Shown here: positions 53,267 to 61,910 of the stretch, piece after piece
Position numbering within the stretch: position 1 is the first letter of the stretch
Layout of the letters: each line of letters opens with the position of its first letter
Assembly: GCF_002531935.1 (NCBI RefSeq)
Contig: NZ_NWSV01000001.1
Coordinates: 248,001-312,000, forward strand
Source: Rhizobium chutanense
Lineage (GTDB): Bacteria; Pseudomonadota; Alphaproteobacteria; Rhizobiales; Rhizobiaceae
Reading direction: 5' to 3'
Length of the DNA stretch: 64,000 nucleotides
The notes under the pieces: generated by a model
What the model was told of the DNA's origin: nothing
What the model saw: only the letters and a program-made list of their open reading frames with translations
Databases searched by the model: none
Position numbers and translations under genes: made by a program

Positions 53267-55087
53267 TCAGCCTTCCAGCTCTTCCCGCAACATTTCGAGT
53301 TCCAGCCACTCCTCTTCCATCTTCGTGAGGCTGGCGCGCAGCTTCTCCATCTCGCTCGCAAGCCGATTGAAGGCAGCGGCATCGCGCGTGAAAAGATTGG
53401 GATCGGCCATCACCTGTTCGCGCTTGGCGATCTCGGCTTCGGCTTTCGCCATTTCCTTCGGCAAATTGTCCAACGCGAATTTCTGCTTGAAGGAGAGCTT
53501 GCTCTTGCCGCTTCCCGCGGAGGGCGCCGCCTCCTGCGTTTTCGGTTTCTCAGCCGCCTTCTCGGCCCGCTTGCGCTCCTCGAGCGCGCCCTTGCGCTGC
53601 GCCAGCATGTCCGAGTAGCCGCCGGCATATTCGATCCAGCGTCCGTCCGGTGCATCCGGCACGGCGGGTGCGATCGTCGAGGTGACGGTGCGGTCGAGGA
53701 AATCGCGGTCGTGGCTGACGAGAATGACGGTGCCGGGAAAACCGGCGACGATTTCCTGCAGGAGGTCGAGCGTCTCGATATCGAGATCGTTTGTGGGTTC
53801 GTCGAGGATCAGCAGGTTCGCCGGGCGCGACAGGATGCGTGCCAGCATCAGCCGGGCGCGCTCGCCGCCGGAAAGGCTTTTGATCGGCGTGCGTGCCTGT
53901 TCCGGCTGGAACAGGAACTCCTTCATATAGCCGGTGACATGACGCTGCTCGCCGTTGACGAGCAGGTTTTCGCCGCGCCCGTCCGTCAGATAGTGGGCGA
54001 GCGTATCCTCGGGATCGAGATCCTCGCGTTTCTGGTCGAGGGTGGCAATCTCCAGATTGGTGCCGAGCTTTATCGTGCCGCTGTCGGGCGAAAGCTGCCC
54101 GGTCAGCATCTTCAGCAACGTCGTCTTCCCCGCACCGTTCGGCCCGACCAGACCGATGCAATCGCCGCGATGCACGCGGATCGAAAACGGCGTCACGATC
54201 GGCCGCTCACCGAAACTCTTGGTGATCTTCTCGGCCTCGATCACCAGCTTGCCGGATTCCTGCGCGTCCGAAGCCGTCGCCTGCACCGTGCCCTGCGGCC
54301 CCTTATGGCCGCGATATTGCGAGCGCATCGTCTGCAGCTCACCAAGGCGGCGCATGTTACGCTTGCGCCGCGCCGTCACACCGTAACGCAGCCAGTGCTC
54401 CTCGCGCTCGATCGCCTTGCCGAGCTTGTGCTGTTCCAGTTCCTCGGCCTCCAGCACCTGGTCGCGCCAGGCCTCGAAATGCGCAAAACCTCTGTCGAGC
54501 CGGCGCGAGGTGCCGCGGTCGAGCCAGACGGTTGCCGTCGAGACCTTTTCGAGGAAGCGCCTGTCGTGCGAAATCAGCACCAGGGCGCTGCGCGTCTTCT
54601 GCAGCTCGCCTTCCAGCCATTCGATGGTGGGCAGGTCGAGATGGTTGGTCGGCTCGTCGAGCAGCAGGATGTCCGGCTCCGGCGCCAGCACGCGGGCAAG
54701 GGCGGCGCGGCGCGATTCACCGCCGGAAAGATTTTGGGGATCCTCCTCGCCGGTCAGCCCGAGATGCGACAGTAGATAGGTGACGCGATAGGGGTCGTCG
54801 CCCGGGCCGAGCCCCGCCTCGGCATAGGCCTGGACGGTGTTGAAGCCGGCAAAATCCGGCGCCTGTTCGAGATAACGCACCGTCGAGGACGGATGGCGGA
54901 AGACCTCGCCGGACTGCGCCTCGACCAGCCCGGCGGCGATCTTCAAGAGCGTCGATTTTCCCGAGCCGTTGCGCCCGACGAGACAGATCTTGTCACCGGG
55001 TTCGATCTGCAGGCTGGCGCCCGCCAAAAGCGGTGCGCCGCCGAAGCTCAGAAAAATATCGTCGAGTTTCAGAATGGGGGGGGCCAA
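53267..55087 (-). CDS. uup: ABC-F family ATPase (Uup type)
   Basis: 606 residues with two ABC domains and no membrane part. Walker A motifs are VGRNGSGKSTLLKIAAGL and VGPNGAGKTTLLKMLTGQL; signatures are LSGGESRRAALARVLAPEPDILLLDEPTNHLD and LSGGERARLMLARILSRPANLLILDEPTNDLD; a long linker lies between them. The C-terminal 80 residues are charged and predicted coiled coil, the Uup hallmark. ABC-F proteins act on ribosomes; Uup also affects replication and transposon excision in E. coli. The start is a TTG followed closely by eight cytosines (55077-55084), with GGAG at a suitable distance; a slippage-prone or mis-sequenced start is possible. Confidence 0.92.
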   Translation of the reverse strand: MAPPILKLDDIFLSFGGAPLLAGASLQIEPGDKICLVGRNGSGKSTLLKIAAGLVEAQSGEVFRHPSSTVRYLEQAPDFAGFNTVQAYAEAGLGPGDDPYRVTYLLSHLGLTGEEDPQNLSGGESRRAALARVLAPEPDILLLDEPTNHLDLPTIEWLEGELQKTRSALVLISHDRRFLEKVSTATVWLDRGTSRRLDRGFAHFEAWRDQVLEAEELEQHKLGKAIEREEHWLRYGVTARRKRNMRRLGELQTMRSQYRGHKGPQGTVQATASDAQESGKLVIEAEKITKSFGERPIVTPFSIRVHRGDCIGLVGPNGAGKTTLLKMLTGQLSPDSGTIKLGTNLEIATLDQKREDLDPEDTLAHYLTDGRGENLLVNGEQRHVTGYMKEFLFQPEQARTPIKSLSGGERARLMLARILSRPANLLILDEPTNDLDIETLDLLQEIVAGFPGTVILVSHDRDFLDRTVTSTIAPAVPDAPDGRWIEYAGGYSDMLAQRKGALEERKRAEKAAEKPKTQEAAPSAGSGKSKLSFKQKFALDNLPKEMAKAEAEIAKREQVMADPNLFTRDAAAFNRLASEMEKLRASLTKMEEEWLELEMLREELEG

Positions 55088-55090
55088 AAA

Positions 55091-55741
55091 TCAGACTCCG
55101 GAAAGATCATAGGGCCTGGCGAGCACGATCGCCCGGCCGCTTTTGAGCGAAAAGCGAACCTTGCCTTCCGCGACATTGGAAATGGTGCGCGACGCGCCGA
55201 ACGGCAGATGGAAATCCGCCAGCGGATAACGCGCATTCTCGATGGAAAGCCCGGTCAGCTCACTGAACCCGAGCACCGAAAACAGGCTGTCCTTGGGAAG
55301 ATCCAGTTCGATCGTCCCGGCAAGCAGCGGCACGGCCTCTTCCTTGCCCGAACTCAGCCGCACGTCGAAGCCTTCTTCCGCCAGACTGACGGCCGAGAGC
55401 AGATGCTGAAGCGCGTGATCGGAGCGTTCGCCGCCGAGCGCGCCGGCCAGGATCAGCCGCCGCGCACCCCGCGCGATCGCTTCCGACACGGCGATTTCGC
55501 CGTCCGTCGCCGCCTTTGCTGTCGGATAGGGCTGTTTCGGCACATCGGGAAATGCACCCTCGAGATCATCAGGCGTCGAATCGAAATCGCCGACCCAGAG
55601 TTCCGGCACGACACCGAGTGCTGCCGCATGCCGCATGCCGCCATCGGCCGCGATGAAACGGCTGCCGCCGATGGCATGGCGCAGGCGCCCCGTCAGGCTG
55701 AGTTCGCCGCCGAGCAGAATGGTGAAGGTGGATTGGCTCAT
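55091..55741 (-). CDS. Thiamine diphosphokinase
   Basis: 216 residues of the thiamine pyrophosphokinase family. Motifs are FIAADGGMRHAAALGVVPELWVGDFDSTPDD and KAATDGEIAVSEAIARGARRLILAGALGGERSDHALQHL, the conserved GDFDS and TD/GGRxDH segments that bind ATP, magnesium and thiamine. It makes thiamine diphosphate directly from thiamine. The ATG at 55741 is spaced eight bases from AAGGG; the ATG at 55747 is too close. It is three bases upstream of uup. Confidence 0.9.
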   Translation of the reverse strand: MSQSTFTILLGGELSLTGRLRHAIGGSRFIAADGGMRHAAALGVVPELWVGDFDSTPDDLEGAFPDVPKQPYPTAKAATDGEIAVSEAIARGARRLILAGALGGERSDHALQHLLSAVSLAEEGFDVRLSSGKEEAVPLLAGTIELDLPKDSLFSVLGFSELTGLSIENARYPLADFHLPFGASRTISNVAEGKVRFSLKSGRAIVLARPYDLSGV

Positions 55742-55798
55742 GGGCATTGCCCTTAGCGCAAACGGGGGGTCTAGGGGAAGGGCCGGCGAACGATGACC

Positions 55799-56326
55799 TC
55801 AGCCCGGCGTATCCTTATCGCGCGACAGGAAGACCGCCTCGTAACCGCCGATGAAACGCTCGAACAGCGCAGCGAAGCGGTCGATATCGTCCTCCGGCCA
55901 GTCGGAGACGATCTCGGAGATGATCGCAAGTTTCTGCGCGACAATCTCGGCAAGCAGACCCTGGCCGACCTCGGTCATAACGACGACAATCCGCCGCGCA
56001 TCGGCCTGCGAAGCCTCGCGGCGCAGGACATTGCGCCCCACCATGTCGGCCACCACCCGGCTTGCCCGTGACGGATCGATGCGCAGCATCTCGGCGATCA
56101 TGCCGACCGTGACCTCGCCGGCGGGCTGCGCCCGGCGGACGGCATCGAGCACATCGAGATGCGAAAGCTCGAGACCCGGTGCGGCACTCTGGATCGCCAG
56201 CCGGCCGATCAATCGTCGCCCGGTCATCAACCGCATGCGGCCCATGCTCCGGCCGATGCGGGGCACGCTGTCTTCATCCGGCTCCGCCGGCTGCACGGGA
56301 ATGGTCTTGGTCAGCACGTCGCTCAT
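55799..56326 (-). CDS. MarR-family regulator
   Basis: 175 residues with a winged helix: ELSHLDVLDAVRRAQPAGEVTVGMIAEMLRIDPSRASRVVADMVGRNVLRREASQADARRIVVVMTEVGQGLL. It is divergent from a drug-efflux-type MFS gene, the usual layout for a MarR repressor. A second ATG three bases upstream (56329) is equally possible. Confidence 0.92.
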   Translation of the reverse strand: MSDVLTKTIPVQPAEPDEDSVPRIGRSMGRMRLMTGRRLIGRLAIQSAAPGLELSHLDVLDAVRRAQPAGEVTVGMIAEMLRIDPSRASRVVADMVGRNVLRREASQADARRIVVVMTEVGQGLLAEIVAQKLAIISEIVSDWPEDDIDRFAALFERFIGGYEAVFLSRDKDTPG

Positions 56327-56369
56327 CACGCAACCATAACAGAGCCGTTTCGAAATTTGAATATGCCGA

Positions 56370-56391
56370 TGTCATGAATGTGTCATTGACA
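56370..56391. promoter_or_regulatory. Possible MarR operator between the divergent marR and MFS genes
   Basis: TGTCAT occurs at 56370-56375 and 56381-56386, one helical turn apart, and the second is part of the palindrome TGTCATTGACA (56381-56391). It lies in the shared promoter region, upstream of a TATATG-like -10. Confidence 0.4.
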
Positions 56392-56442
56392 GATATATGC
56401 TGTTAGCACATAAAAGAGCGGCAAACCCGGAATGATGCTCCC

Positions 56443-57981
56443 ATGGACATGCAACTCGCGCCTGCGCCGCTCGTGACGGATCCTCGTCGCCGGCTTATCC
56501 TCTTCCTCTTTCTGATGACGGCCATGTTCATGGCGACGCTGGACAATCAGATCGTTTCCACGGCGCTACCGACGATCGTCGGCGAATTCGGCCATCTCGA
56601 GCGCTTCGGCTGGATCGGCTCGGCCTATCTCCTGTCGCTGAGCGCTGTGATGCCGCTCTATGGCAAGCTCGGCGATCTATTCGGCCGCAAATATGTGATG
56701 ATGACGGCGATCATGATCTTCACCGTCGGCTCGGCGGTCTGCGGCCTCGCGGTCTCGATGAACACGCTGATCGCCGCCCGCCTCCTGCAGGGTCTTGGCG
56801 GCGGCGGCATCATGGTGTCGATCTTCGCCGTCAACGCCGATCTGTTCGAGCCGCGCGAGCGGGCGCGCTACCAGAGCTATTCCAGCCTGGTGTTGATGGC
56901 ATCAGGTGCCATCGGCCCGGTGCTCGGCGGCACGATGAGCGATCTTTTCGGCTGGCGCTCGATCTTCCTCGTCAACGTGCCGATCGGCTTCATCGTGCTC
57001 ACCGGCCTCGCCTTCATGCTGCCCTATCGCAAGCCGCATCGCCGCCCCAGAATCGATTATGCCGGTGCGCTCCTGCTCGCGCTGACGACGACCAGTATCG
57101 TGCTTGCCACCGACAGCAGCGAATTGTTCGGCGCGCTGATTTCGCCGCAGAGTATCGGCATCGTCGCCTTCGGCGTCGTCTGCGCCGTCACCTGGGTATT
57201 TGTCGAGCGCCGAGCGCCGGAGCCGATCGTTCCTCTGGAGCTCTTTCGCAATTCCACCTTCAGCCTGCTGCTGGTGATGTCGATCATGGGCGGCGCCATT
57301 GCCATCGGCATGGTCAACTATCTCGCTCTCTTCCTGCAGACCACCACCGGCCTTTCGCCTTCCGCCGCCGGCCTTCTCTTCATCCTTCTCACGGGCGGCC
57401 TCGTCTGCGGGTCGCTTTCCGCTGGCCGCATCATCTCGAAGACGGGCCGTTACAAACCCTTCGCCATTGCGAGCCTGACATGCAGCGCCATCGCCTTCGC
57501 ACTGATGTCGCAGATCCATGCGGGAACGCCGATCGCTTTCATCGGGGCGATCATGATGCTGCATGGCATCGGCATCGGTCTTGCCCAGCAGGTTCCCGTC
57601 ATCGGCGTCCAGAACGCAGCACCCGCCCGCGACGTCGGCGCCGCCACCGGCTCGGTGACGCTGTCGCGCATGGGAGGCGCATCGATCGCCATATCAATCT
57701 ACGGTGCCATCATCGCTTCTGAGCTCGGCAAGGTCGGCGTCTCCATTCCCGGTGTCGCCGATATCGAGCAGTTGACGCCGAAGATGATGGCTTCGCTTCC
57801 CGAAGCAAGCCGCCGGGCCGTCGCTGATATCTACGCCGCCGCCTTTTCGCCGCTGTTCATGACCGCCTGCGTCATTGCGCTGATCGGCCTTGCGGCCGCC
57901 ATCATGCTGAAGCCGGTGCAACTGCCCCGCGCCGGCGAGGCGAAGCTGCCGCAGGCGACGGTGGCGGGAGCCGCGGAATAG
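56443..57981 (+). CDS. MFS multidrug efflux transporter, DHA2 (EmrB/QacA) type
   Basis: 512 residues with about 14 membrane segments. Motif A is GKLGDLFGRKYVMM, and motif C is GAIGPVLGGTMSDLFGWRSIFLVNVPIG; the N-terminal LDNQIVSTALPTIVGEFG is typical of DHA2 drug:proton antiporters. It resides in the inner membrane. The divergent MarR gene probably represses it. There is no fused or adjacent EmrA-like adaptor, so it likely works alone. Confidence 0.93.
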   Translation: MDMQLAPAPLVTDPRRRLILFLFLMTAMFMATLDNQIVSTALPTIVGEFGHLERFGWIGSAYLLSLSAVMPLYGKLGDLFGRKYVMMTAIMIFTVGSAVCGLAVSMNTLIAARLLQGLGGGGIMVSIFAVNADLFEPRERARYQSYSSLVLMASGAIGPVLGGTMSDLFGWRSIFLVNVPIGFIVLTGLAFMLPYRKPHRRPRIDYAGALLLALTTTSIVLATDSSELFGALISPQSIGIVAFGVVCAVTWVFVERRAPEPIVPLELFRNSTFSLLLVMSIMGGAIAIGMVNYLALFLQTTTGLSPSAAGLLFILLTGGLVCGSLSAGRIISKTGRYKPFAIASLTCSAIAFALMSQIHAGTPIAFIGAIMMLHGIGIGLAQQVPVIGVQNAAPARDVGAATGSVTLSRMGGASIAISIYGAIIASELGKVGVSIPGVADIEQLTPKMMASLPEASRRAVADIYAAAFSPLFMTACVIALIGLAAAIMLKPVQLPRAGEAKLPQATVAGAAE

Positions 57982-58368
57982 TCGGATCGTACACGCGGAA
58001 CACTCATCGTAAGGCGTTGCGACCGCGTTACAACAATCAATGGTTGCAATTTTCTCGCACAGCAGTCGCTGTCCGGCCGGTTCGTTCAATCGGCCCGTTC
58101 TTTTTCTGCGCCGCCAACGAATCTCCGTGTCGTGACAGAACTTTCGCCATAATTTCATCCGAGCGAAGGGAGGTCTCGCTGCCCGAGGCTTGCCAAAATG
58201 CAACGGCGCCACATTTAAACAGAGTTTCGCTATGCAACCGATGCGGAAATCAGCTACAGCAAAGACTTGTATCGGCCGATTGTGCAGCGCGAGATCAGGG
58301 GTGCGCACCTGTTGAATCCCCCTTGCCACGGCCGGTCCGAACCTGCGGTAAACCGGCAAAATAGCGAC
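57982..58368. other. Intergenic region between MFS transporter and M48 protease
   Basis: About 390 bases with no convincing gene. A weak hairpin GGCCG/CGGCC (58075-58079, 58091-58095) followed by a T-rich TTCTTTTTC could end MFS transcription. The promoter of the protease gene must lie in the rest. A 66-codon minus-strand open frame here has no recognisable domain. Confidence 0.5.
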
Positions 58369-59913
58369 ATGATGCGGAGAAACAGACTGGATAGCTTGAC
58401 GACGTGGAAATCGCCCGCGCTTTCCAGTGATGCCATCTCCACGCCGCGGCGCTTCGCGCGCCGCCTGATGCTGCTGTCGGCCGTCGCCATGGCGCTGAAT
58501 GGCTGCCAGACGCTGATCGAACAATCCTACCAGCCGAGCGTGTCGCCGTCTTCCAATCCGCAGATCGTCGACGAGGTGCAGAAAAACGACCCGCGCGCGG
58601 CGATGGGTGCCCGGGAGCATCCGCGCATCGTGGCAAGCTACGGCGGCGAATACAAGGACGCCAAGACCGAGCGCCTCGTCGCCCGCATCGCCGGCGCGCT
58701 GACGGCGGTGTCGGAAAATCCGAGCCAGTCCTACCGAATCACCATCCTGAATTCGCCTGCCATCAACGCCTTCGCGCTGCCGGGCGGTTATCTCTATGTC
58801 ACTCGCGGCCTGCTGGCGCTCGCCAACGACGCCTCCGAGGTCGCAGCCGTGCTGTCGCACGAGATGGGCCATGTGACGGCCAATCACGGCATAGAACGGC
58901 AGAAGCGCGAAGAGGCCGAGGTTATCGCCAGCCGCGTCGTCGCCGAGGTGCTTTCCAGCGATATCGCCGGCAAGCAGGCGCTGGCCCGCGGCAAGCTGCG
59001 GCTCGCCGCCTTCTCCCGCCAGCAGGAACTGCAGGCCGACGTCATCGGCGTGCGCATGCTTGGCGAAGCCGGCTACGATCCGTATGCCGCCGCCCGTTTC
59101 CTCGATTCCATGGCGGCTTACAGCCGTTTCATGTCCGTCGATCCCGAAGCCGACCAGAGCCTCGACTTCCTGTCGAGCCACCCGAATTCGGCGCAGCGCA
59201 TCGAACTTGCCCGCACCCATGCCCGCGCCTTCGGCCAGGAAGGTTCGGTCGGCGACAAGGGCCGCGATTATTATCTCGACGGCATAGACGGCCTGCTCTA
59301 CGGCGACAGCCCGGAAGAAGGCTATGTGCGCGGTCAGACCTTCCTGCACGGCGGTCTCGGCATCCGCTTCGACGTGCCGCCGGATTTCCATATCGATAAC
59401 AAGGTCGAAGCGGTAATGGCGACCGGCCCGAACGACATCGCCGTCCGCTTCGACGGCGTCGCCGACAATCAGAACCAGAGCCTTACCAACTATATTTCCA
59501 GCGGCTGGGTGACGGGTCTCGACCCGTCGACCATTCAGCCGATCACCATCAACGGCATGGAAGCCGCCACAGCGCGCGCCAGCGCCGACCGCTGGGATTT
59601 CGACGTCACCGTGATCCGCAACAATTCGCAGATCTTCCGTTTCCTGACCGCCGTACCGAAAGGCAGCGACGCGCTCGAGCCGACGGCCGAAGTCCTGCGC
59701 GCCAGTTTCCGGCGCATGACGCCGGCCGAAGCTGCCTCGCTGAAGCCTTTGCGCATCCGCGTCGTCACCGTCCGGCCGGGTGAAAATATCTCGACGCTCG
59801 CCGCCCGCATGATGGGCACCGACCGCAAGCTCGATCTCTTCAAACTCATCAACGCCCTGCCGACGGGTGCAGCCGTTTCACCTGGCGATCGCGTCAAAAT
59901 CATCGCCGAATAA
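58369..59913 (+). CDS. M48-family lipoprotein metalloprotease with C-terminal LysM-like domain
   Basis: 514 residues. A long N-terminal part leads to a lipobox-like MALNGCQ, suggesting a periplasmic lipoprotein. The M48 protease site is VAAVLSHEMGHVTANHG (HExxH), with the third ligand Glu in QQELQADVIGVRML. Other marks are NAFALPGGYLYVTRGLL and SSHPNSAQRIELAR. The last 55 residues (VRPGENISTLAARMMGTDRKLDLFKLINAL...VSPGDRVKI) look like a LysM cell-wall-binding domain. It is a BepA/LoiP relative, likely acting in outer-membrane protein quality control. The ATG at 58369 is chosen; 58372 also fits. Confidence 0.88.
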   Translation: MMRRNRLDSLTTWKSPALSSDAISTPRRFARRLMLLSAVAMALNGCQTLIEQSYQPSVSPSSNPQIVDEVQKNDPRAAMGAREHPRIVASYGGEYKDAKTERLVARIAGALTAVSENPSQSYRITILNSPAINAFALPGGYLYVTRGLLALANDASEVAAVLSHEMGHVTANHGIERQKREEAEVIASRVVAEVLSSDIAGKQALARGKLRLAAFSRQQELQADVIGVRMLGEAGYDPYAAARFLDSMAAYSRFMSVDPEADQSLDFLSSHPNSAQRIELARTHARAFGQEGSVGDKGRDYYLDGIDGLLYGDSPEEGYVRGQTFLHGGLGIRFDVPPDFHIDNKVEAVMATGPNDIAVRFDGVADNQNQSLTNYISSGWVTGLDPSTIQPITINGMEAATARASADRWDFDVTVIRNNSQIFRFLTAVPKGSDALEPTAEVLRASFRRMTPAEAASLKPLRIRVVTVRPGENISTLAARMMGTDRKLDLFKLINALPTGAAVSPGDRVKIIAE

Positions 59914-59936
59914 AAAAAGCCCGGCTCGCGCCGGGC
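59912..59936 (-). terminator. Rho-independent terminator of rpoH2
   Basis: GCCCGGC and GCCGGGC (59919-59925, 59930-59936) form a 7-base stem with a 4-base loop; seven T residues follow on the minus strand (59912-59918). The T-run starts right after the stop of the M48 gene on the other strand. Confidence 0.8.
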
Positions 59937-59973
59937 AGTCTGTGCTGCTGGAGGGGAATGCTGGCGAATATGG

Positions 59974-60837
59974 TCAGGCGTAGGCCGCCATATGCGGATC
60001 GGCGCTGACGAGCGCGCTGCGGAGCTTCTCCATCGCCCGGCTTTCGATCTGCCGCACACGTTCCTTGGAAATGCCGAGATCGGCTCCGAGCTCTTCGAGC
60101 GTGGCGCCGTCTTCCGCCAGACGCCGGGCGCTGATGATCTTCATCTCGCGTTCGTTGAGATGTTTCAGCGCCGAGGCGAGCCAGATGCGGCGGCGCTCGC
60201 CGTCGATCATGTTGGAGACTTGCTCGTCCGGCAGCGGATCGTCGCTGACGAGGAAGTCCATCTTCTCCGCACTCTCGGCATCGCCGGAGACCGAAGGCGC
60301 CTGCAGCGAGGCATCGTTGCCGGAAAGCCTGGCATCCATGGTCTGTACATCGGCGAGGCTGACGCCGAGCGCCGCGGCGATTTCCTGGTGAATGGATTGC
60401 AGCGTCAGTTGCGTGTCGCCCTTGGCGAGCTTGGCGCGCAGACGGCGCAGATTGAAGAAGAGCGCCTTCTGCGCCGAGCTCGTGCCGCCGCGGACGATCG
60501 ACCAGTTGCGCAGGATGTAATCCTGGATCGAAGCCCTGATCCACCAGCTGGCATAGGTGGAAAAGCGCACATCGCGGTCCGGCTCGAAGCGGGCGGCGGC
60601 CTCCAGCAGGCCGACATATCCCTCCTGCACGAGGTCGCTCATCGGCAGGCCGAAATTGCGGAACTTGCCGGCCATGGAGATGACGAGGCGCATATGCGCC
60701 ATGGCGATCTGGTTGCGCGCGCCGCGGTCGTCGTGATCCTTCCAGCGGATGGCGAGATCGTGTTCTTCCTGGCGGGCGAGATACGGGGCGGCCATCGCGA
60801 TTTTGATCATGCGCCGATCTGCAGACATGTTCTTCAT
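59974..60837 (-). CDS. rpoH2: Heat-shock-type sigma factor RpoH2
   Basis: 287 residues of the sigma-32 family. Region 2 is IAMAHMRLVISMAGKFRNFGLPMSDLVQEGYVGLLEAAARFEPDRDVRFSTYASWWIRASIQDYILRNWSIVR, the RpoH box is SAQKALFFNLRRLRAKL, and region 4 is LNEREMKIISARRLAEDGATLEELGADLGISKERVRQIESRAMEKLR. The start APYLARQEEHDL and lack of the longer N-terminus point to the RpoH2 branch of rhizobia, linked to oxidative and stationary-phase stress, and not the main RpoH1. AGGAGA precedes the ATG at 60837. Confidence 0.9.
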   Translation of the reverse strand: MKNMSADRRMIKIAMAAPYLARQEEHDLAIRWKDHDDRGARNQIAMAHMRLVISMAGKFRNFGLPMSDLVQEGYVGLLEAAARFEPDRDVRFSTYASWWIRASIQDYILRNWSIVRGGTSSAQKALFFNLRRLRAKLAKGDTQLTLQSIHQEIAAALGVSLADVQTMDARLSGNDASLQAPSVSGDAESAEKMDFLVSDDPLPDEQVSNMIDGERRRIWLASALKHLNEREMKIISARRLAEDGATLEELGADLGISKERVRQIESRAMEKLRSALVSADPHMAAYA

Positions 60838-60930
60838 TTCGATCTCCTGAAACAGGCCTCTCGCCCTAAATGAACAATAAAACTCACATGCCGGAACATC
60901 GCTGTCCGGATTGAAAGGGTTCCGAATGCA

Positions 60931-60976
60931 TGAAAGGCCCCGCCCCTGGACTTTTCAGGAGGAGGCCCTATTTTTC
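60931..60976 (+). terminator. Terminator-like hairpin, possible end of a short RNA
   Basis: GGCCCCGCCCCTG pairs imperfectly with CAGGAGGAGGCC around a GACTTTT loop and is followed by TATTTTT. No annotated plus-strand gene ends here, so a short transcript starting near the rpoH2 promoter region is possible. Confidence 0.5.
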
Positions 60977-60977
60977 A

Positions 60978-61049
60978 TCATGTGCCGAAAAGACGGCTGG
61001 GCTGGACCTGTTTCTTCACCTTGCCGGATAGGCAATCTTGAAAAGGCAT
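60978..61049 (-). CDS. Candidate 23-residue small protein
   Basis: An open frame MPFQDCLSGKVKKQVQPSRL... of 23 codons. GAGGAG lies six bases before its ATG, stronger than most in this window. It is followed directly by the hairpin at 60931-60976. The product is basic with no recognised domain. Coding is uncertain. Confidence 0.3.
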   Translation of the reverse strand: MPFQDCLSGKVKKQVQPSRLFGT

Positions 61050-61154
61050 GATCCGCTCCTCATCGAACATTGACGGAATAGCAGTTCGCCCGGCGAGCCC
61101 ATTACCCGGCGAGCAGTCCGCAATTACGTGTGTTAACGCGGCAGTCGGGAAAAA

Positions 61155-61190
61155 GTTCCAATAAAAAACCCGGCGCAAAGGCCGGGTTTT
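61155..61190. terminator. Bidirectional Rho-independent terminator
   Basis: AAAAAACCCGGC and GCCGGGTTTTTT flank a GCAAAG loop, so each strand has a G/C stem followed by a T-run. It can end carD transcripts on the minus strand and any plus-strand RNA from the rpoH2 side. Confidence 0.75.
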
Positions 61191-61215
61191 TTCGATGGGA
61201 AAAACAGGGTTGCCT

Positions 61216-61337
61216 TAAAGCAATTCCAGGAAAAGTGCGAAGCGGTTTTCCCAGGCAAAGCGCGAAGCGCTTTTGCCGGGAATTGCGTAAACAAAAGGAT
61301 AGAGCGGTCCTACCCTTTCGTTTAAAGCTGAACCGCT
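61216..61337. repeat. Palindromic intergenic repeat, copy 2
   Basis: Contains GCAATTCC...GGAATTGC and nested AAGCGCGAAGCGCTT-like symmetry, with the core GGAAAAGTGCGAAGCGGTTTTC. AAAAGTG-N3-AGCGGTTTT is shared with the element at 29496-29580. It ends against the carD stop codon. Confidence 0.65.
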
Positions 61338-61910
61338 CTACGCGGCTTCGTCCTGCGAATCGTCTTCTTCGATCGCCTTGCCGCGCTTCGGACCCTTGTT
61401 GAGATTGGTCTCGACGAGGCGGACGGCTTCGGTTTCCGACATCTTGTTGACGGCGGCGATTTCGCGCGCCATGCGGTCGAGTGCAGCTTCATAAAGCTGG
61501 CGCTCGGAATAGGACTGCTCGGGCTGGTTTTCGGCACGATAGAGATCGCGCACGACTTCAGCGATGGAAATCAGGTCGCCGGAATTGATCTTGGCATCAT
61601 ATTCCTGGGCGCGACGGGACCACATGGTGCGCTTGACGCGCGCCTTGCCCTGCACGACCTTCAGTGCACGCTCGACGAAATCCGTTTCCGAAAGCTTGCG
61701 CATACCGATGCTCATCGCCTTCGCGACCGGAACCTTCAGCCGCATCTTGTCCTTTTCGAAATCGATAACGAAAAGTTCGAGCTTCATGCCGGCAACTTCT
61801 TGCTCTTCGATAGCGGTGATGGTACCGACGCCGTGAGCGGGGTAGACGATCGATTCACCGGTCTTGAAGCCATGGCGTGCTGTGGAAGGCTTTTTCTGCT
61901 GAGTCGTCAT
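61338..61910 (-). CDS. carD: CarD/CdnL-family RNA polymerase-binding regulator
   Basis: 190 residues. The N-terminal RNA-polymerase-interacting domain is HGFKTGESIVYPAHGVGTITAIEEQEVAGMKLELFVIDFEKDKMRLKVPVAKA; the helical DNA-binding part is MRKLSETDFVERALKVVQGKARVKRTMWSRRAQEYDAKINSGDLISIAEVVRDLYR. CdnL-type proteins stabilise open complexes at rRNA and other promoters. The C-terminus is acidic. The ATG at 61910 is used since the longer frame starts with TTG. Confidence 0.94.
   Translation of the reverse strand: MTTQQKKPSTARHGFKTGESIVYPAHGVGTITAIEEQEVAGMKLELFVIDFEKDKMRLKVPVAKAMSIGMRKLSETDFVERALKVVQGKARVKRTMWSRRAQEYDAKINSGDLISIAEVVRDLYRAENQPEQSYSERQLYEAALDRMAREIAAVNKMSETEAVRLVETNLNKGPKRGKAIEEDDSQDEAA

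Larger units (their letters stand above)
60838..61337. other. 500-base region between rpoH2 and carD
   Basis: It holds two hairpin-type terminators (60931-60976 and 61155-61190), a small minus-strand open frame with a strong ribosome site (60978-61049) and a palindromic repeat (61216-61337). The first 90 bases after rpoH2 contain its promoter and may give rise to a short divergent RNA ending at the first hairpin. Confidence 0.5.

Noticed and set aside
57694..59391. 565-codon minus-strand open frame
   Set aside because: Spans the end of the MFS gene, the intergenic region and the M48 gene in antisense; no domain.
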